This document shows positions 31,567-42,595 of a stretch of DNA of 64,000 bases, piece by piece. Below the pieces are notes generated by a model. It was not told where the DNA came from. It saw only the letters and a list, made by a program, of their open reading frames with translations, and did not search any database. The DNA is from Prorocentrum cordatum. Lineage: Eukaryota; Sar; Dinophyceae; Prorocentrales; Prorocentraceae. The position numbers and the translations under genes are program-made. Position 1 is the stretch's first letter; each line of letters opens with the position of its first letter. The stretch lies in contig CAUYUJ010019948.1 of the NCBI GenBank assembly GCA_963575745.1, positions 391,918 through 455,917 on the forward strand, read 5' to 3'.

Positions 31567-31689
31567 GCCTAGAAATCCCCCCCCCCCGCGCCAGGGTCTG
31601 CGCGGCTGCTACTCAACATGCCTAGAAATTGCTGCTACCCCCCCCCCAGGGCCCGAAGATGGAAGTCGGCCCTCCTCCAGATGGCGGGC

Positions 31690-32530
31690 AAGCAAATTAG
31701 GGGCACTCAGAAAAGGCATCACATGTTCGACTGGGCTCATCCGAATTGTTGAGCTCACTGGGGACCCAACGCACAATGGCTTTAATGTCATGGGGGAGGC
31801 AGTGCGCGGCAAACGCGCGGATCTGGCTCAACAACCGAAAGTCTCTGCTCCTAAATCGGTCGAAACTCGAATGCGCGCTCACGTTGTCAACAAGAAAACG
31901 CTGGCGCACATCTTTTCCGAACGAGCTCGGCGCAACCGTCCGCGGCGACGTTGCCAGCGCTCAAGCCGCATGGATCAAAATAGGTTGATCCAACTTCCAC
32001 GCGCCCCAAAACCGAGGCACCCGGCGACTGTGAGCCAGGCAGCTCGCGGCGATCTCGGGGAAGCTCGGATCGGCGTCGCACTCGCCCAGCGCCATGGCTG
32101 ACTCTAGGCCGTCGAAGTCGTCGACGGGCAGCTCGACCTCCTCGGCCGGCGGCAGCCCCGCGAACTCCCGCGGCCGCCGGGGCATGCCCCCATGCCCGCG
32201 CCGCGCGGACATCGCGGAAGCGGCCCCCCTCGCAGGTGCGCCCCGCGGCCTTCGCCCCCCCCATCGCTCCAATAGCTTGTGGAGATATCAAATCCCCAAT
32301 CCGAGCCGTCGCTAGCGCCGGCGACCCCGCTCCACTTTGGCCAATCGGAGCACAAGACTTTCCCACATTCAATGCAATTTGAAATGCCACGCTCCATCCT
32401 GCGCCACTGCGAAACATCTCCACTCGCGGCAAAAGCGGCCACGAGCATCTGCGAACTCGCCCACGACGGGGGGCTAATAATAATGGCGACGTCATCAAAT
32501 ACGAGCTGGCTCCACGAAAAAGCAAGGCGC
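31690..32530 (-). pseudogene. RNase H-like region of the DIRS-like element
   Basis: Frame 32104-32448 has SQWRRMERGISNCIECGKVL. Frame 31961-32272 ends FPEIAASCLAHSRRVPRFWG, WKLDQPILIHAA. Frame 31697-31909 has RFLVDNVSAHSSFDRFRSRD, FRLLSQIRAFAAHCL and IVRWVPSELNNSDEPSR. The last blocks match the end of RNase H in RT elements (VDN, then W-P-SE-N-D-SR with the last catalytic Asp). Two frame changes. Confidence 0.55.
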
Positions 32531-32679
32531 GAAATTAATCGATGCGTCGCGCTAAGGATACATAATTGAACGAGCGCGTGTTTTGGGTGATTGCACGAAA
32601 GTCACGACACTCGTAGGTGTTGCCGATTTCGCTGGCTTGATTTAGGGCGGGGTTTTCGGACTCAACCGACTCAGCCTGT

Positions 32680-32985
32680 TTGTGCATCATCGTCATCATC
32701 ATCGTCGTCATGATATTCATCATCGTCCGCGTCATCGCCATCATCATCACCATCTCCTCATCATCGCCATCATCATAATATCCATCATCATCCTCGTCAT
32801 CGTCATCATCATGTAGTGATGATGATGATAAAATCAAGACCCGCATGACGATGATGGCGGCGTGAACATGTTGATGTTGATGATGATGATGATGACGACG
32901 ATGATGAAGTCGATGATTGCGATGATGATGGCGATGAGTATGATGATGCTGACGATGATGAGGATGACGATAACCTTCTTTCGGA
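32680..32985. repeat. (CAT)n and (GAT)n array pair
   Basis: CATCATCGTC-type runs up to about 32815, then GATGATGAT-type runs to 32970. The two halves are largely complementary, so a large foldback is possible. Confidence 0.85.
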
Positions 32986-33122
32986 CTGCGCGGGCCGTGC
33001 TGAGTACTAATTGGAGAGCCCCACAGCCTCCGTGGAAGCGGGCCACCGCATTTTGTCAAGCACCTCCGTGAGGTCGGGCAGCGCCACGGGGACCCGTGCC
33101 AGGTGATCGGCCACGACGTGGT

Positions 33123-36100
33123 TCACGACGTTGAGAAGTCCTTCGGGCCAGGCGTGGCGTCGATCCTGCGCGCCCTGAACTCCCGAAAGACGTCGGAGCG
33201 GATCATGACGGCGATCTGCAGCCTGCTGTCGTCTACGCGCTGTTGCAGCTCGTGGTGGGTCGCGAAACAGTCCTGGCAGTCCGCGGAGGCGTGGTGGTGC
33301 ACGTTGTGCTCGAGGGAGGACAGGGTGCCCATGTAGAAGGACCCAGGCTTTTGCTCGAGGGTGACGACCCTTCCGCAGGAGGCTGTGCTCGAGGGCGACG
33401 CCCCATCATGTGCTCCCAGGACCCCTGGGATCCTCGCTTGCACGGAGCGCGCCCCGAAAATCGCCACGGCCGCGTGCAACAGGGAGCATCCGCCATCTGT
33501 GTGCCAACCATCGTCCCGCGCGCCTGGTTGCATGGGCTGGATCGATGCGTACGCGAACGCGTTGTCGGCGAAGTGCTCTGTCATGATGGGCTTTCCGTTC
33601 TGCTCGACGATGGCAGGTGGCATGCCGTCGGCTTTGACAGCCTCGTGCATTTTGTCTCCCAGCTGTTGCAGCCACGGGCACATCTTCTTCCGCAGCGCTC
33701 GCACGAAGGCGGCCATGTGGGGCGAGGGGGTGATCTGCAAATTCCCGTCCATGTTGAGGCTGCGGCACTTCGGGGGGCTTTCGTCGTCCACGATGCCTGC
33801 GACCTCTGTTTTCAAGCCCTTTGCCGCCTCGTCGCCTCGGACGCATTTGGCGACGGTTGCCCCCGTGCCCAGGCGCTCCTCGGCCCAGTTCTGCCAGCGC
33901 GGGTCTCTCTGCAAGAAGCGGAGCAAGTCTGGGTCCAACTCCGCCTCCGCTATCGCGCCCGTGCCGTTTTTTCCCTGCGCCATGGAGATGCGCGCGTCGA
34001 GCTGGGCGCCAGCCGGCTGCAGGAAGCGACGAGCCCTTAGACGACTGATTGTCGCTCTGGCGCCAGGGTGCCAAAGCAGGCAGCTCTCGGCGGCCTTCAA
34101 CAAGTCTGGGGGGCAGTCGACAAGTTCGTCAACGGGCCAGCGTCCTCGGCCGTCGAGCGCCTTCGCTGTTTCAGCCTTTAGCCAATCCTCGCCCGACCGC
34201 TTGAACCACTTCTCGAAGAAAGGCAGGTTGTCCAGCCACGGGGCGGGTTCCTGGTCCTCGTAAGTGTAGAAGTCTCCCGACCCTGGCTCCTTGCCTGGGG
34301 TCCCCAAGACCTCCCTGCAGAAAACCACGAAGTCTTTCGGGTGCCCCCCTGGATGCCCGGGCGCGCCGCAAGGCTCCGGTTGGAACAACACCTTGCGCGT
34401 GCACAGCTCCGCCATCAGGCACCCGATGGACCACGTGTCCAGGTCCTCTGAGTAGCGCTGGTTCCCCAAGAAAACGTCTACCGCTCTGTAAGCGGGCGTG
34501 CGTACTCCGAGGTCATCGCAGGTCGGGCTGTAGCGCAGTTTCTTCTTCGACCTGCCGTGGGGATCCGCCATCTCCACACAGCCGAGGTCGCCGAGCACCA
34601 CCTGCGGAGAGGGGCGGGTGGAGGAGAGGGGAGCGACGGCGACTGAGCTCCCCCTGGAGGGAAGGGCGGGGTAGAGGGCACGACGACGGCATCTCGGGGG
34701 AAGGGTGGAACCTCCCTTGTTAGAACTCGGTGTGAGACCTAACATGAAGGCTAGTGGGATAAGCTGAGCTCTGACCTCGTATATGAGGGCGTCGTCGGAG
34801 CTCTAACATGCTATGCCAGAGCTCCATGGGAGCTCTAACACGCTATGTTAGAGCTCCATCGGAGCTCTCACATGCTATGTTAGAGCTCCCTGGGGAGATC
34901 TGACATGCTAGGTTAGAGCTCCTGTTAGAGCTCCCGGGGAGCTCTAACATACTATGTTAGAGCTCCATGTGAGCCCTGACAACTCGGGATCTTAGTCGAA
35001 GGAACGACGACGATGACGAGGATGACGACGACGACGAGGATGACGATGATGAGAAAGATGACGAGGACGACGAGGACGACGACGACGAGGACGAGGAGGA
35101 CGACGACGAGGACGACGAGGATGACGAGGATGACGAGGACGACGAGGACGACGACGACGAGGACGAGGAGGACGTCGACGAGGACGACGAGGACGACGAG
35201 GACGGCGAGGACGACGAGGACGACGAGGACGAGGAGGACGAGGAGGAGGACGACGACGACGACGGCGACGACGACGGCGACGACGACGTCGACGACGAGC
35301 GCCTCGAAGGAACTCGGGATCTGCCAGTCAAACTGCAGCTTGCTCTTTGGGCACGGCGCGACGGGATCCCATTCGCCAAGCTCACGTGATACAAGTTCCT
35401 GCTTCTCGAAGCAGCCGCGCGTCTGCGGCGATCCTCGCATCCGGATGTTTGCGGGCTTGATGTCGCAGTGAATGAAGCCCCTGTCGTGCATGTACTGGAG
35501 CCCTTCGAGAACGCTGTTCAGGGCGTGGCGCATCCCTGTCTGCGCGAAGGAGAACTTCTTGAGGAATTGGCGGACATCGATCTCAAACAACTCGTGCACG
35601 AGGCAGATGTGCTCCGTCCATTTCCAATCTATCCTTGGCACTGACTTTTGCAATTCTCGGCGTGCTCTCTTCGGGACTGTTGCAGCTCCTGGGCACAACC
35701 TCATGAAAATAAAGGCCCACGTCGAGTAAGCGAACGAGACGCGGGTGCGTGCCCACAGCACCGTGGCGCGTGACCTCATCCAGAGCCCCTCCGACGGCAT
35801 CCGTATTGAACCCCTTATGCGCATCGCTGGGGTCGCCCCGCAGCATCTTGATCGCAAGGCCAGTCTTGTCGCCCCGTCGCGTGCCCAAGTTGACCTTGCC
35901 GAAAGAGCCCAGACCGAGCTCCCCTCCTTCCCACTGCACGTCGTACTCGAGCGGCAGGTCCTCGCACTTGTCGCTACGTTTGTTTTGGTACGCGTGCCCG
36001 ACCGCGTCGAGCTTCAGTGCAAGTAGATTCACACGACCCTCGTCGTGGGACACCGCTCTCGGACCAGCAGACCCGCGACGAGCAGCTGCCGGTGGCGTAG

Positions 36101-36548
36101 GCTCCGATACCCCGTCCGCGGCGGGAGCGAGCACCTTCCCCAGCGCGTCCTCTAGGGTCTCTCCTGCGACACCGTGGCCCTCGGCGACAGCTGGCTCATC
36201 TTCTGCAGCGTTAGCTCTTCCAGCCCATTTCGCGCACCCTGGCACCCCCGCAGGCTTGCTCACATAGTCTTTCCAGTTGGCGCCCAGCGCAATCTTGAGG
36301 AGCCGCGTGCAGGTGTCATGCGAAACTGGCTTTGGCCACGTCAACACACATTTGTTCTTCGTTACCTTCTCCAGCGTCACTTTTGCGGTCGGGGCCCATT
36401 TTGCCACCCTGGCCATGCTAGTGCTGCAGGTATCCCTCAGCTTCTTGTTGATCTTGTCGCTGTTCGACCCGTCACCCTGCAGGTAACAGCCCCACTTATA
36501 GAAGAGAACCTTGTTCCTGTCGCGACCGCTGCCGCCCGAGGCAGCCAT
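33123..36548 (-). CDS. Protein kinase fused to a 2-oxoglutarate/Fe(II) oxygenase-like domain (889 aa, three exons)
   Basis: Exons 36548-35700, 35644-35303 and 34601-33123 join in phase 0 (890 codons with stop). Intron 1 is 55 bases (GT-AG, tentative). Intron 2 is 701 bases, GC donor (TTCGAG before GCGCTC), AG acceptor. Residues 1-180 are an unrecognised lead. The kinase shows a glycine loop GELGLGSFGKV (about 209-219), VAIK-type Lys in LAIKML (234), catalytic loop HCDIKPANI (342-350, Cys for the usual Arg), DLG for DFG (402), TPAYRAVDVFLG and DTWSIGCLMAEL. Residues about 690-889 have WHTDGG (H764, D766) and SSLEHNVHHH (H829), the His-x-Asp...His iron triad, with GSFYMGT between. The oxygenase is inferred from those motifs. 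Confidence 0.7.
34795..34980. repeat. Palindromic GAGCTC satellite inside kinase intron 2
   Basis: Units of GAGCTCTAACATGCTATGTT followed by AGAGCTC, the same satellite as at 57.4-63.6 kb. Confidence 0.85.
34990..35300. repeat. (GACGACGAG)n array inside kinase intron 2
   Basis: About 290 bases of GACGAC/GAGGAC. It abuts the GAGCTC satellite, as two similar arrays do at 58.4 and 63.9 kb. Confidence 0.9.
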
Positions 36549-37122
36549 CGCCGCGGAGGCCCGCTGACGGCAGTGTCGCCCATGCGGGCCCGCTAAGTTT
36601 CAGTGAACCGAGACGCCTGCGGGCCCCTCCTCCGCCCCCCCCCTCCCCCTGCGGCCGCTCCTCGGAGCGTTGCTTCCCGCGTCTTCCCCACCCCGCTGCA
36701 CCCCCATCCTGGCCCGCCCCTACAGAGCGCCGCAAGGATGCAAGGGCCTTGGCGGCATGGCATCTGTTGTTTATCCAGCTCCCCAGCTTCGGAACGGAAA
36801 GCGCAGGATGCAAGGGTACCCTTTGGAAAGGTAAGCATCCTGACTCTGCGCCTTGCCTGCGCCGCGGGCCAAGTGCGACGGATGGCGACGAAGGGATGAC
36901 GGAGGACTATGTTCCTATCTGTACGCAAGGTGCCGTGTACTGCACAGGCCAGAGCGTGGCGCGCGTCCCACTTCGAGAACGGAGGCGACGCCGCCAGCGC
37001 GCGACTGCTGCAGTCCAAAATCAAACAAGTGGCAGCTCCACGGGAACAGGAGCGCGCGGGCTGGCTCCTGCGTCGGAGCTGTCGAATTCTGTTGCAGCCT
37101 GTGCTTAAGCCTGCGCTCTGTT
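36549..37122. other. Intergenic, no gene claimed
   Basis: Frames on both strands are open because of GC content; no motif. It separates two minus-strand genes. Confidence 0.4.
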
Positions 37123-37250
37123 TCAGCATGTCTTCGGCTTCTTCTTCTTCGAGGCCGAGGAGTCGTCTGAGGACGAGGAATCTGAGGTCGAGGACGCGTC
37201 GGCGTCGCGCTTCTTACCCTTCTTACCCTTCTTCTTTATTCCCTCCTGTC
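37123..37250 (-). CDS. Terminal exon of a Lys/Ser-rich protein
   Basis: After the acceptor-like GTTAACGTGACAG (minus strand) the frame reads EGIKKKGKKGKKRDADASST, then SDSSSSDDSSASKKKKPKTC and TGA at 37123-37125. Alternating basic and Ser/Asp runs are typical of a nuclear or phospho-regulated tail. Upstream exons would lie above 37250 but none can be joined with confidence. The 90 bases before the acceptor are duplicated at 37559-37650. Confidence 0.4.
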
Positions 37251-37650
37251 ACGTTAACTGTCCGAGAGGAGGGAGGGCCGTTTTCTGGCGACTACCGTGA
37301 GCACAGCCGCGGGCTCTCCGCCCGCGTCGAGGGGCACTCCAAGGCGCGGGGTTGGCACCCGAACGACCCTCCGACTGACGGAGGGGGCGGTGGGGCGCGG
37401 CTTCATTAAAACGAGATGCGGGGTGGGAAGTGGAAAAGCACAGCTCTAAGCACAGAAGGCTGCGGAAGAGGGGAAAGGAAGGAGGGGGGGGGAAGCCAGA
37501 GCACTACGGCCTACGGGGGAATATAACCGTTTAGGCTTTGGCCAAACGAAACCATATTCCCTCCTGTCACGTTAACTGTCCGAGAGGAGGGAGGGCCGTT
37601 TTCTGGCGACGACCGTGAGCACAGCCGCAGGCTCTCCGCCCACGCCCGCC
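37237..37650. repeat. 90-base direct duplication, offset 318 bases
   Basis: 37241-37330 and 37559-37648 match almost perfectly (CCCTCCTGTCACGTTAACTG, TCCGAGAGGAGGGAGGGCCG, TTTTCTGGCGAC, CCGTGAGCACAGCCGC). Confidence 0.9.
37437..37556 (-). repeat. Shared 3' module (copy 1)
   Basis: On the minus strand: ATGGTTTCGTTTGGCCAAAG, CCTAAACGGTTATATTCCCC, GGCCGTAGTGCTCTGGC, then a CCTTCCTTTCC tract, CTTCCGCAGCCTTCTG and GAGCTGTG. The same module lies at 52218-52341. Confidence 0.9.
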
Positions 37651-37839
37651 CCGGGCCGCTCCCTCCGGGAAAAAGCCCCCCCCCTGCGCGCCACGCGCGC
37701 GGGCGGCTGGAGTTCGGCAAAGGGGGGGAGGTCGATCACACGAATGGCCGCGAGCCGGCTCCCTCGCCAAGCCCCCCCCGTAGGCCGGGGACGACTCAGC
37801 TCCCACCGGGCCCTGCCCTCCCTCGACCGGGGGGGGGGG

Positions 37840-38110
37840 CCAACACTGAGTTGGTCCCAGAAACATGGTGCCGCCCAAACGGCGACGCAGGCAAAGGCGT
37901 GCGCAGCAGGCGAACGCCAGCAAGGTCACCCGCCCCCGGGTGCAGTCCAAGCTAAGGCGGTAGACACTGCAGAGTGCAGGACACCGAGGGGGCCAACACA
38001 GCGTTGATCCCTTGAAAGTGCGGTGCCGCCCAAAAACGGCACAGACAAAGACGTGCGCGGCACTGGCGACCGCCCGCAAGGCCACCCGCCCACGGGCGCA
38101 GTTCAAAAAG
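37840..38110 (-). repeat. Two diverged copies of a 120-140 base unit
   Basis: Minus-strand copies start near 38105 and 37965. Each has a GGGCGGGTG-CCTTGC block, GCGCACG, TTTG, GGGCGGCACC and ends near TGTTGGCCCCC. Confidence 0.65.
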
Positions 38111-38297
38111 AGTGGGCAGCCTCCCAGACGGCGCCGCGAGGTGCGGGCAGCACGTGCGGCACGCGGGCGGGCGGCGTCTATGGGCCACCGGAACTGGCCA
38201 TCGCTAAATCGCGTCGAATCGCGAACTAACCGGTCCCCGGGGAGGCAAATGCATATCCCTCCCGCACGCCTTGACTAGAGTAAAAGTTTGGCGGGCC

Positions 38298-41200
38298 CTA
38301 GTGGCCAGCCCGGCAACGGTCGGAGCGGACAAGATCGGAGCGGAAACCAAAAACTCCGGGAAGGTGGGGCCCCTCGGCCCCCTTCCCTCCAAACGCGGGC
38401 GGTCTCAACGGCCCGCCGCTCCTTCCCCCCTCCGCCGCCCGGCCGCTCGGCCGCCTGGGAGGGGGTGCCCGCCTGGCCAGCGTTGGCGCCGGCGCCGATG
38501 CCGTAGGCGGGGCTGCAGTGGGCGCCTCCTTCAGCACCGCTGGGCGTCTCCGCCCGGCCGCGGGCGCGGTGGCGCCCGCATGGCGCCCCAGCACTCGACC
38601 GCATGGCCGATCGGCCGCGGCGGGGAAGGGGCACCCCGCCAGTCGGCGTCGGCGCCGCCGTTGGTGCCGCGGGCGAGGCGGCAGTGGGCGCCTCCACGGC
38701 GCTGCTGTCGGCGCAGTCGTCGGCGATGCAGTAGGTGATTCCGCCAATGCAGAGGTTGGCACCGTCATCGGCGCTGCAGGGGGCGCCGTCGCCGGTGCCT
38801 TGGGCAGGATGGCGTCCGGGCAGCGATCGAACTCGACCTTCAGCGCGCTGGTGGCGCCCTCGGCGCTGAGGGCACCCCGTCCCCTGCCATGAGGCCCCTG
38901 CAAGAAGGAGAGCGGCTCGGGCCCGCCGCTAGTGTGGGGGAGCTGCCCCAACACGCGTCCTCCCTGGGGCACCTCTCCCCCAGGGTATCCCTCCACTGGG
39001 GAGGCTTCCCAGCTCGCAGCCCCCCCCCTGCCGTCGGCGAAGCTGAGCTCGTGGTCGATGCCCACGCGCGCGACCTCGCGCTTCAACTCGTGGGGGGCGT
39101 CCTGGCAGGTACGCAGGCGCTTGGCCTCGTGCTCCTGCTCGTGGGGGTCGTCCTGGCAGCTGCGGAGGCGATCCGTCTTGCGGCTCATGCCCTCCAGCTC
39201 GTGCCCGTCAATGCGCAGGCGCTCGCCCTCGCACTCCAGGTACATGTGCGCGACGCCGCCGAACATGGAGAGGGCGGGCTCTCCGTTCCTCCACTTCCAC
39301 CTGCGGTAGGTAGCGTCCACCTCGGTCAGCTTCCCCGCGGTAGCGACCCTGCAGGAGGGAGCTGGGCCCCCGGGGGGAGTTCTCCGCCCGGCCCCCCCAG
39401 AGCCTCCTGGAGCGGCGCCGACGCCAGCGCCGAAGGGAGGTGCGGAGGACCCAGGAGGGAGGGGATCAGAAGGGTCGGAGGCCGCGCCTCGGAGTTCACC
39501 CACCCGGAGGGTGCCCCTGGCGCGGGCGCAGGAGACCGGCGGGGCCCTGGTGCCGATTGCAGCGCCCCCTGCAGCACCGACCACGGAGGGGTAGGGCCAG
39601 CCCCCTGCTAGGATGCCATCCACGGGCGCCTGCAGGTCCCGGGTATCCTCCAAAGGCCTCACCCCGGCAGGGACGCCCTCCAAGTGCTTCTCCTGGGCCT
39701 GGAGGTCCATCGGCGGCGGCCTTCCGGCCGCAGTAACTGGGGCTCGGGCGTCCTTCCGGGGCCCCTCCACGACCAGGTCGTCCTCGATGCGGCCCCGCGT
39801 CGGCGCGTCGGGGTCGGCGTCGGGGTCGCCAGCGTCGGTATCGGCGTCGGGATCGACAGCGTCGGCGTTAGGGTCGTCCGCCCCAACGTCGGTGCCTGCG
39901 CCGGGGGCGTCGGCGTCGGCGTCAGCGTCGGGACAGCCTCCATCGCGGGTAGCCTCCACCGCAGGTAGCCCGCCGCGAGCGCTGGCACGACCAGCTGCGG
40001 CTCCCGCGCCTGCATCGTAGGTCTCCGCGTCGATGTTCTGCGGCCGTCGGTGCCGGCGTCGGTGCCTTTGGCGATGGCGTCAGCGGGCGGGCTGCCCTCT
40101 CCCGCTTGCGTCGGGGTAAGGGTCGTCGGTCGCGGCGCCCGGGTCGCCCGCGTCGGCGCCCGCTCCCCCAGGGGCTCCCCCACGGCCAGGACGACCTCCA
40201 AGGGCCCTTCCACGACCGGGATGTCCTCCGCGGGTCCCTCCCCAGCCAGGGAGTCCTCCCCAGGCCCCTCCGTCGGCCTCGGCGCGGCGGAGGGGGCCTC
40301 CTCCCGACTCCTCCCTTCCGTGAGGCCTGCGACGATGCCAGCGTTGGGGTCGTCGGCGGAGACGGCGTCGGCGCCGGCGTCAGCGTCGGCGTCCCCGTCG
40401 GCGTCAGAGTCGGCGTCGGAGCCGCCAGCCTCAGCGCTGGCGTCGGGGTCGACGGCGTTGACGTTGGGGTCGTCCTCCCCGGCTTCGGCGCCGGCGTCGG
40501 GGGCGTAGGCGTCCGCGCCAGGGTCGGGGTCGCCTCCACCGCAGGTGGCTTCCACCGAAGAGGATCCCCCGCGGGTGCGGGCCCGACCAGTGTCGGGGTC
40601 GCCGCCGGCGTCAGCGGCGGTGTCGGCGTCCGCGCTGGCGCCGGGGTCGACCACGTTCACGTCAGGTCTGACACCGGAGGTGGCGACTGCGGCCAGCTCG
40701 CCGGGGCCAGCGGGGTAGCCCGTGCCGGCGCCGTCATAACGAGCGTCGGCGTGGTTGGCGTCAGCGTCGGCATCGGCGCTGGCGTCGGTGGCGGCGTCTG
40801 CGTCGGTGTCGTCGTCGGCATCGGCGTTGGCGTCGGCGTCGGCACCACCGTGTACGTCGGCGTCGTCGGCTTCGGCGTCGGCGACGGCGTCGGCATCGGC
40901 GTCAGGCGCGGCCGGTCCATTCCCGGCGCCGCGACCGCCGCCTTCCTCACCCAAGGGTGCCTCCAGCTCCATGTCCAATGCATCTACCGAGGGTCCCTCC
41001 CTGATCACGGTATCCTCCGCCAGCGCCACCTTCAAGACCGGGCCGTCCCCCAAGGGTTCTTTAACCGCCCGCGGCGGCCCGGGGGGGCCTCTCCCTCCCC
41101 GGAGGGGCGTCTCCCTCCCCGAAGGGTCATTCCCCTCCCCGAGGGGGCATCCCCCTCCCCGAGAGGTCGTCTTCCTCCCCGGAGGGGCGTCTCCCTCCCC

Positions 41201-42595
41201 GAGGGGGGCGTCGCCGGCGGCGCCGTCGGGGACGCAGCCGGGGCCGCAGTCGCGGCCGCCTCGGGGAAGGCTGCCGGCGCCTCCGTCGGGCTTGCCCTGG
41301 GCACCGCCGCCGGCGCTCCTGTCGGGGCCCGTGTGGACGAGGCCGCCGGCGGGGCCGTCGGTGCCGCCGGTGAGGCGGCAGGTGCCGCCGTCGTAGCTGC
41401 CGCGGATGTGGCCGGCGGCGCTGCCACCAGGCCCGTCCAGCGTCGCCATCTCTGGGGGAGGCTCCGCCCCCCCGAGCTCGGCGTCGTCGGGGCTGTCCTC
41501 CGCCGTGACCCCCTCCTTGGTGTCGTCGTCGCTGGGGTCGTCCCAGCCAAGATCTCCACCAGCATGGTCCAGGCAATGGCACTCCAGCTCCTCCACGCGG
41601 TCCTCCCCCGCCCTCAGCGTCGGGGTGGGTAACGCGCGCGCCTGGCGAGTCGCTCCCCCGTGGTCGTCGGCGTCGGCAGGGGTGCCCTCCGCTCCGGGGG
41701 GGTCATTGGGGGCCTTGGCCTGGGGCCCGGGCCGCCCTTCCAGGGCCTCGAAGCGAGGGCGGAGGAGCCCTTCCAGCTCGGGCCATGCCCCCTCCCAAGG
41801 TGACGCCCCACCTGCCGGCTTCGCCCTCGTCCGCAGCGGCGACGCCGACGCCGGCCTGAGGGCGGGCCATGCCGCTCTCCTGCGCTCGCTCGGCTCCCGA
41901 GTCGGCGCCGGCGGCGGGGATCTCGCGGGGCTCGGCCGGGCACCCGCGGGTGCGGACTCCGAGGCTGGCCATTTTCTCGTCGTCGCTGTGCTCCATGGGG
42001 TCGGTGCTGTCCTCCCTGCTGGCGTCGGTGCTGCCCGCGTCTTGCGCCGCCTCGTCGTCGTCGCCGTGCTCGGGGGGGTCGGTGCCGAAGTCAGTGCTGG
42101 CGTCGGACGTGTCATCTCCCTCGTCCTCCGCTCGGCGTTCGGCATGCGCCTGGCGCCCAGCCTGCCGGGGCCCTCCCCTGGCAGAGGCGTCCTCCGTCCG
42201 TTGGGGTCCCCTCCACGGCCGGGTTCCTCCGCGTAGGCGTCTGCGTCCGCGTCAGCGTCGGCGTCAGCGTCAGCGCCCCCGCCCATGGCGCCGGCGGGGG
42301 CGGCGCGGCCGCGTCGGCAGGCGCTCCGGCGGGGTCCAGCGGCGCTGGCGCCATCCCGCCTGGCACCGCTCGCTGGCTCTGCGACGCCTGCGCGGAGCGC
42401 TCGAGCGGCGCGCCCACCTCTGGCGGCCTGCGGCGGCAGCGGCCAGCAGCGGCGGCAGCGGCTCCACGTCGGGGAGCTCGGCGTCGGCGCGCGGCGACGG
42501 CCCCCCGCCCAAGGGCACTGCGCCAGGGCCATCCCCGACCAGGTCTGGGCTGGTTGCCGCTGGCCGCTCGCCGCCCAGAGGCGTGCCGGGGTCAC
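38298..42595 (-). CDS. Long repeat-rich coding block, frame-switching
   Basis: Two long minus frames, 39659-42595 (978 codons) and 38298-39959 (553), with mixed content. Sections that look truly coding are acidic or balanced: RRWKWRNGEPALSMFGGVAH, MYLECEGERLRIDGHELEGM, then a duplicated LRSCQDDPHEQEHEAKR / LRTCQDAPHELKREVAR (38990-39300); and, in a third frame at 41820-42120, DPMEHSDDEKMASLGVRTRG. Much of the rest is (DADA)n and Gly/Glu-rich. Introns or frameshifts must lie between. Function unknown; a surface or structural protein would be a guess. Confidence 0.35.

Larger units (their letters stand above)
29437..32530 (-). mobile_element. Decayed DIRS-like retroelement, RNase H, tyrosine recombinase and methyltransferase-like tail
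   Basis: Reading down the minus strand: RNase H (about 32450-31690), tyrosine recombinase (about 31450-30230) and a methyltransferase-like domain (30230-29437). The frame changes several times, so this copy is dead as read. RT plus RNase H plus tyrosine recombinase plus a methyltransferase domain is the known make-up of DIRS retrotransposons. The RT half for the same family is at 1-3651. The terminal repeats usual for DIRS elements were not found. Confidence 0.65.

Noticed and set aside
32862-33071. Zinc-finger-like or Met-rich plus-strand ORF
   Set aside because: Simple GATGAT repeat with no motif.
34952-35857. Single 301-residue protein with a long Val/Leu/Asp tail
   Set aside because: Its first third is an exon of the kinase gene; the tail is the intron's (GAC)n array read through.
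36593-37129. 178-codon minus frame starting inside the Lys-rich exon
   Set aside because: Starts at the stop of the preceding exon, composition is noise-like and no motif is present.
40106-41632. 508-codon plus-strand frame
   Set aside because: Gly/Val-rich complement of the minus-strand Asp/Ala repeats; the minus strand has acidic, better-mixed blocks.
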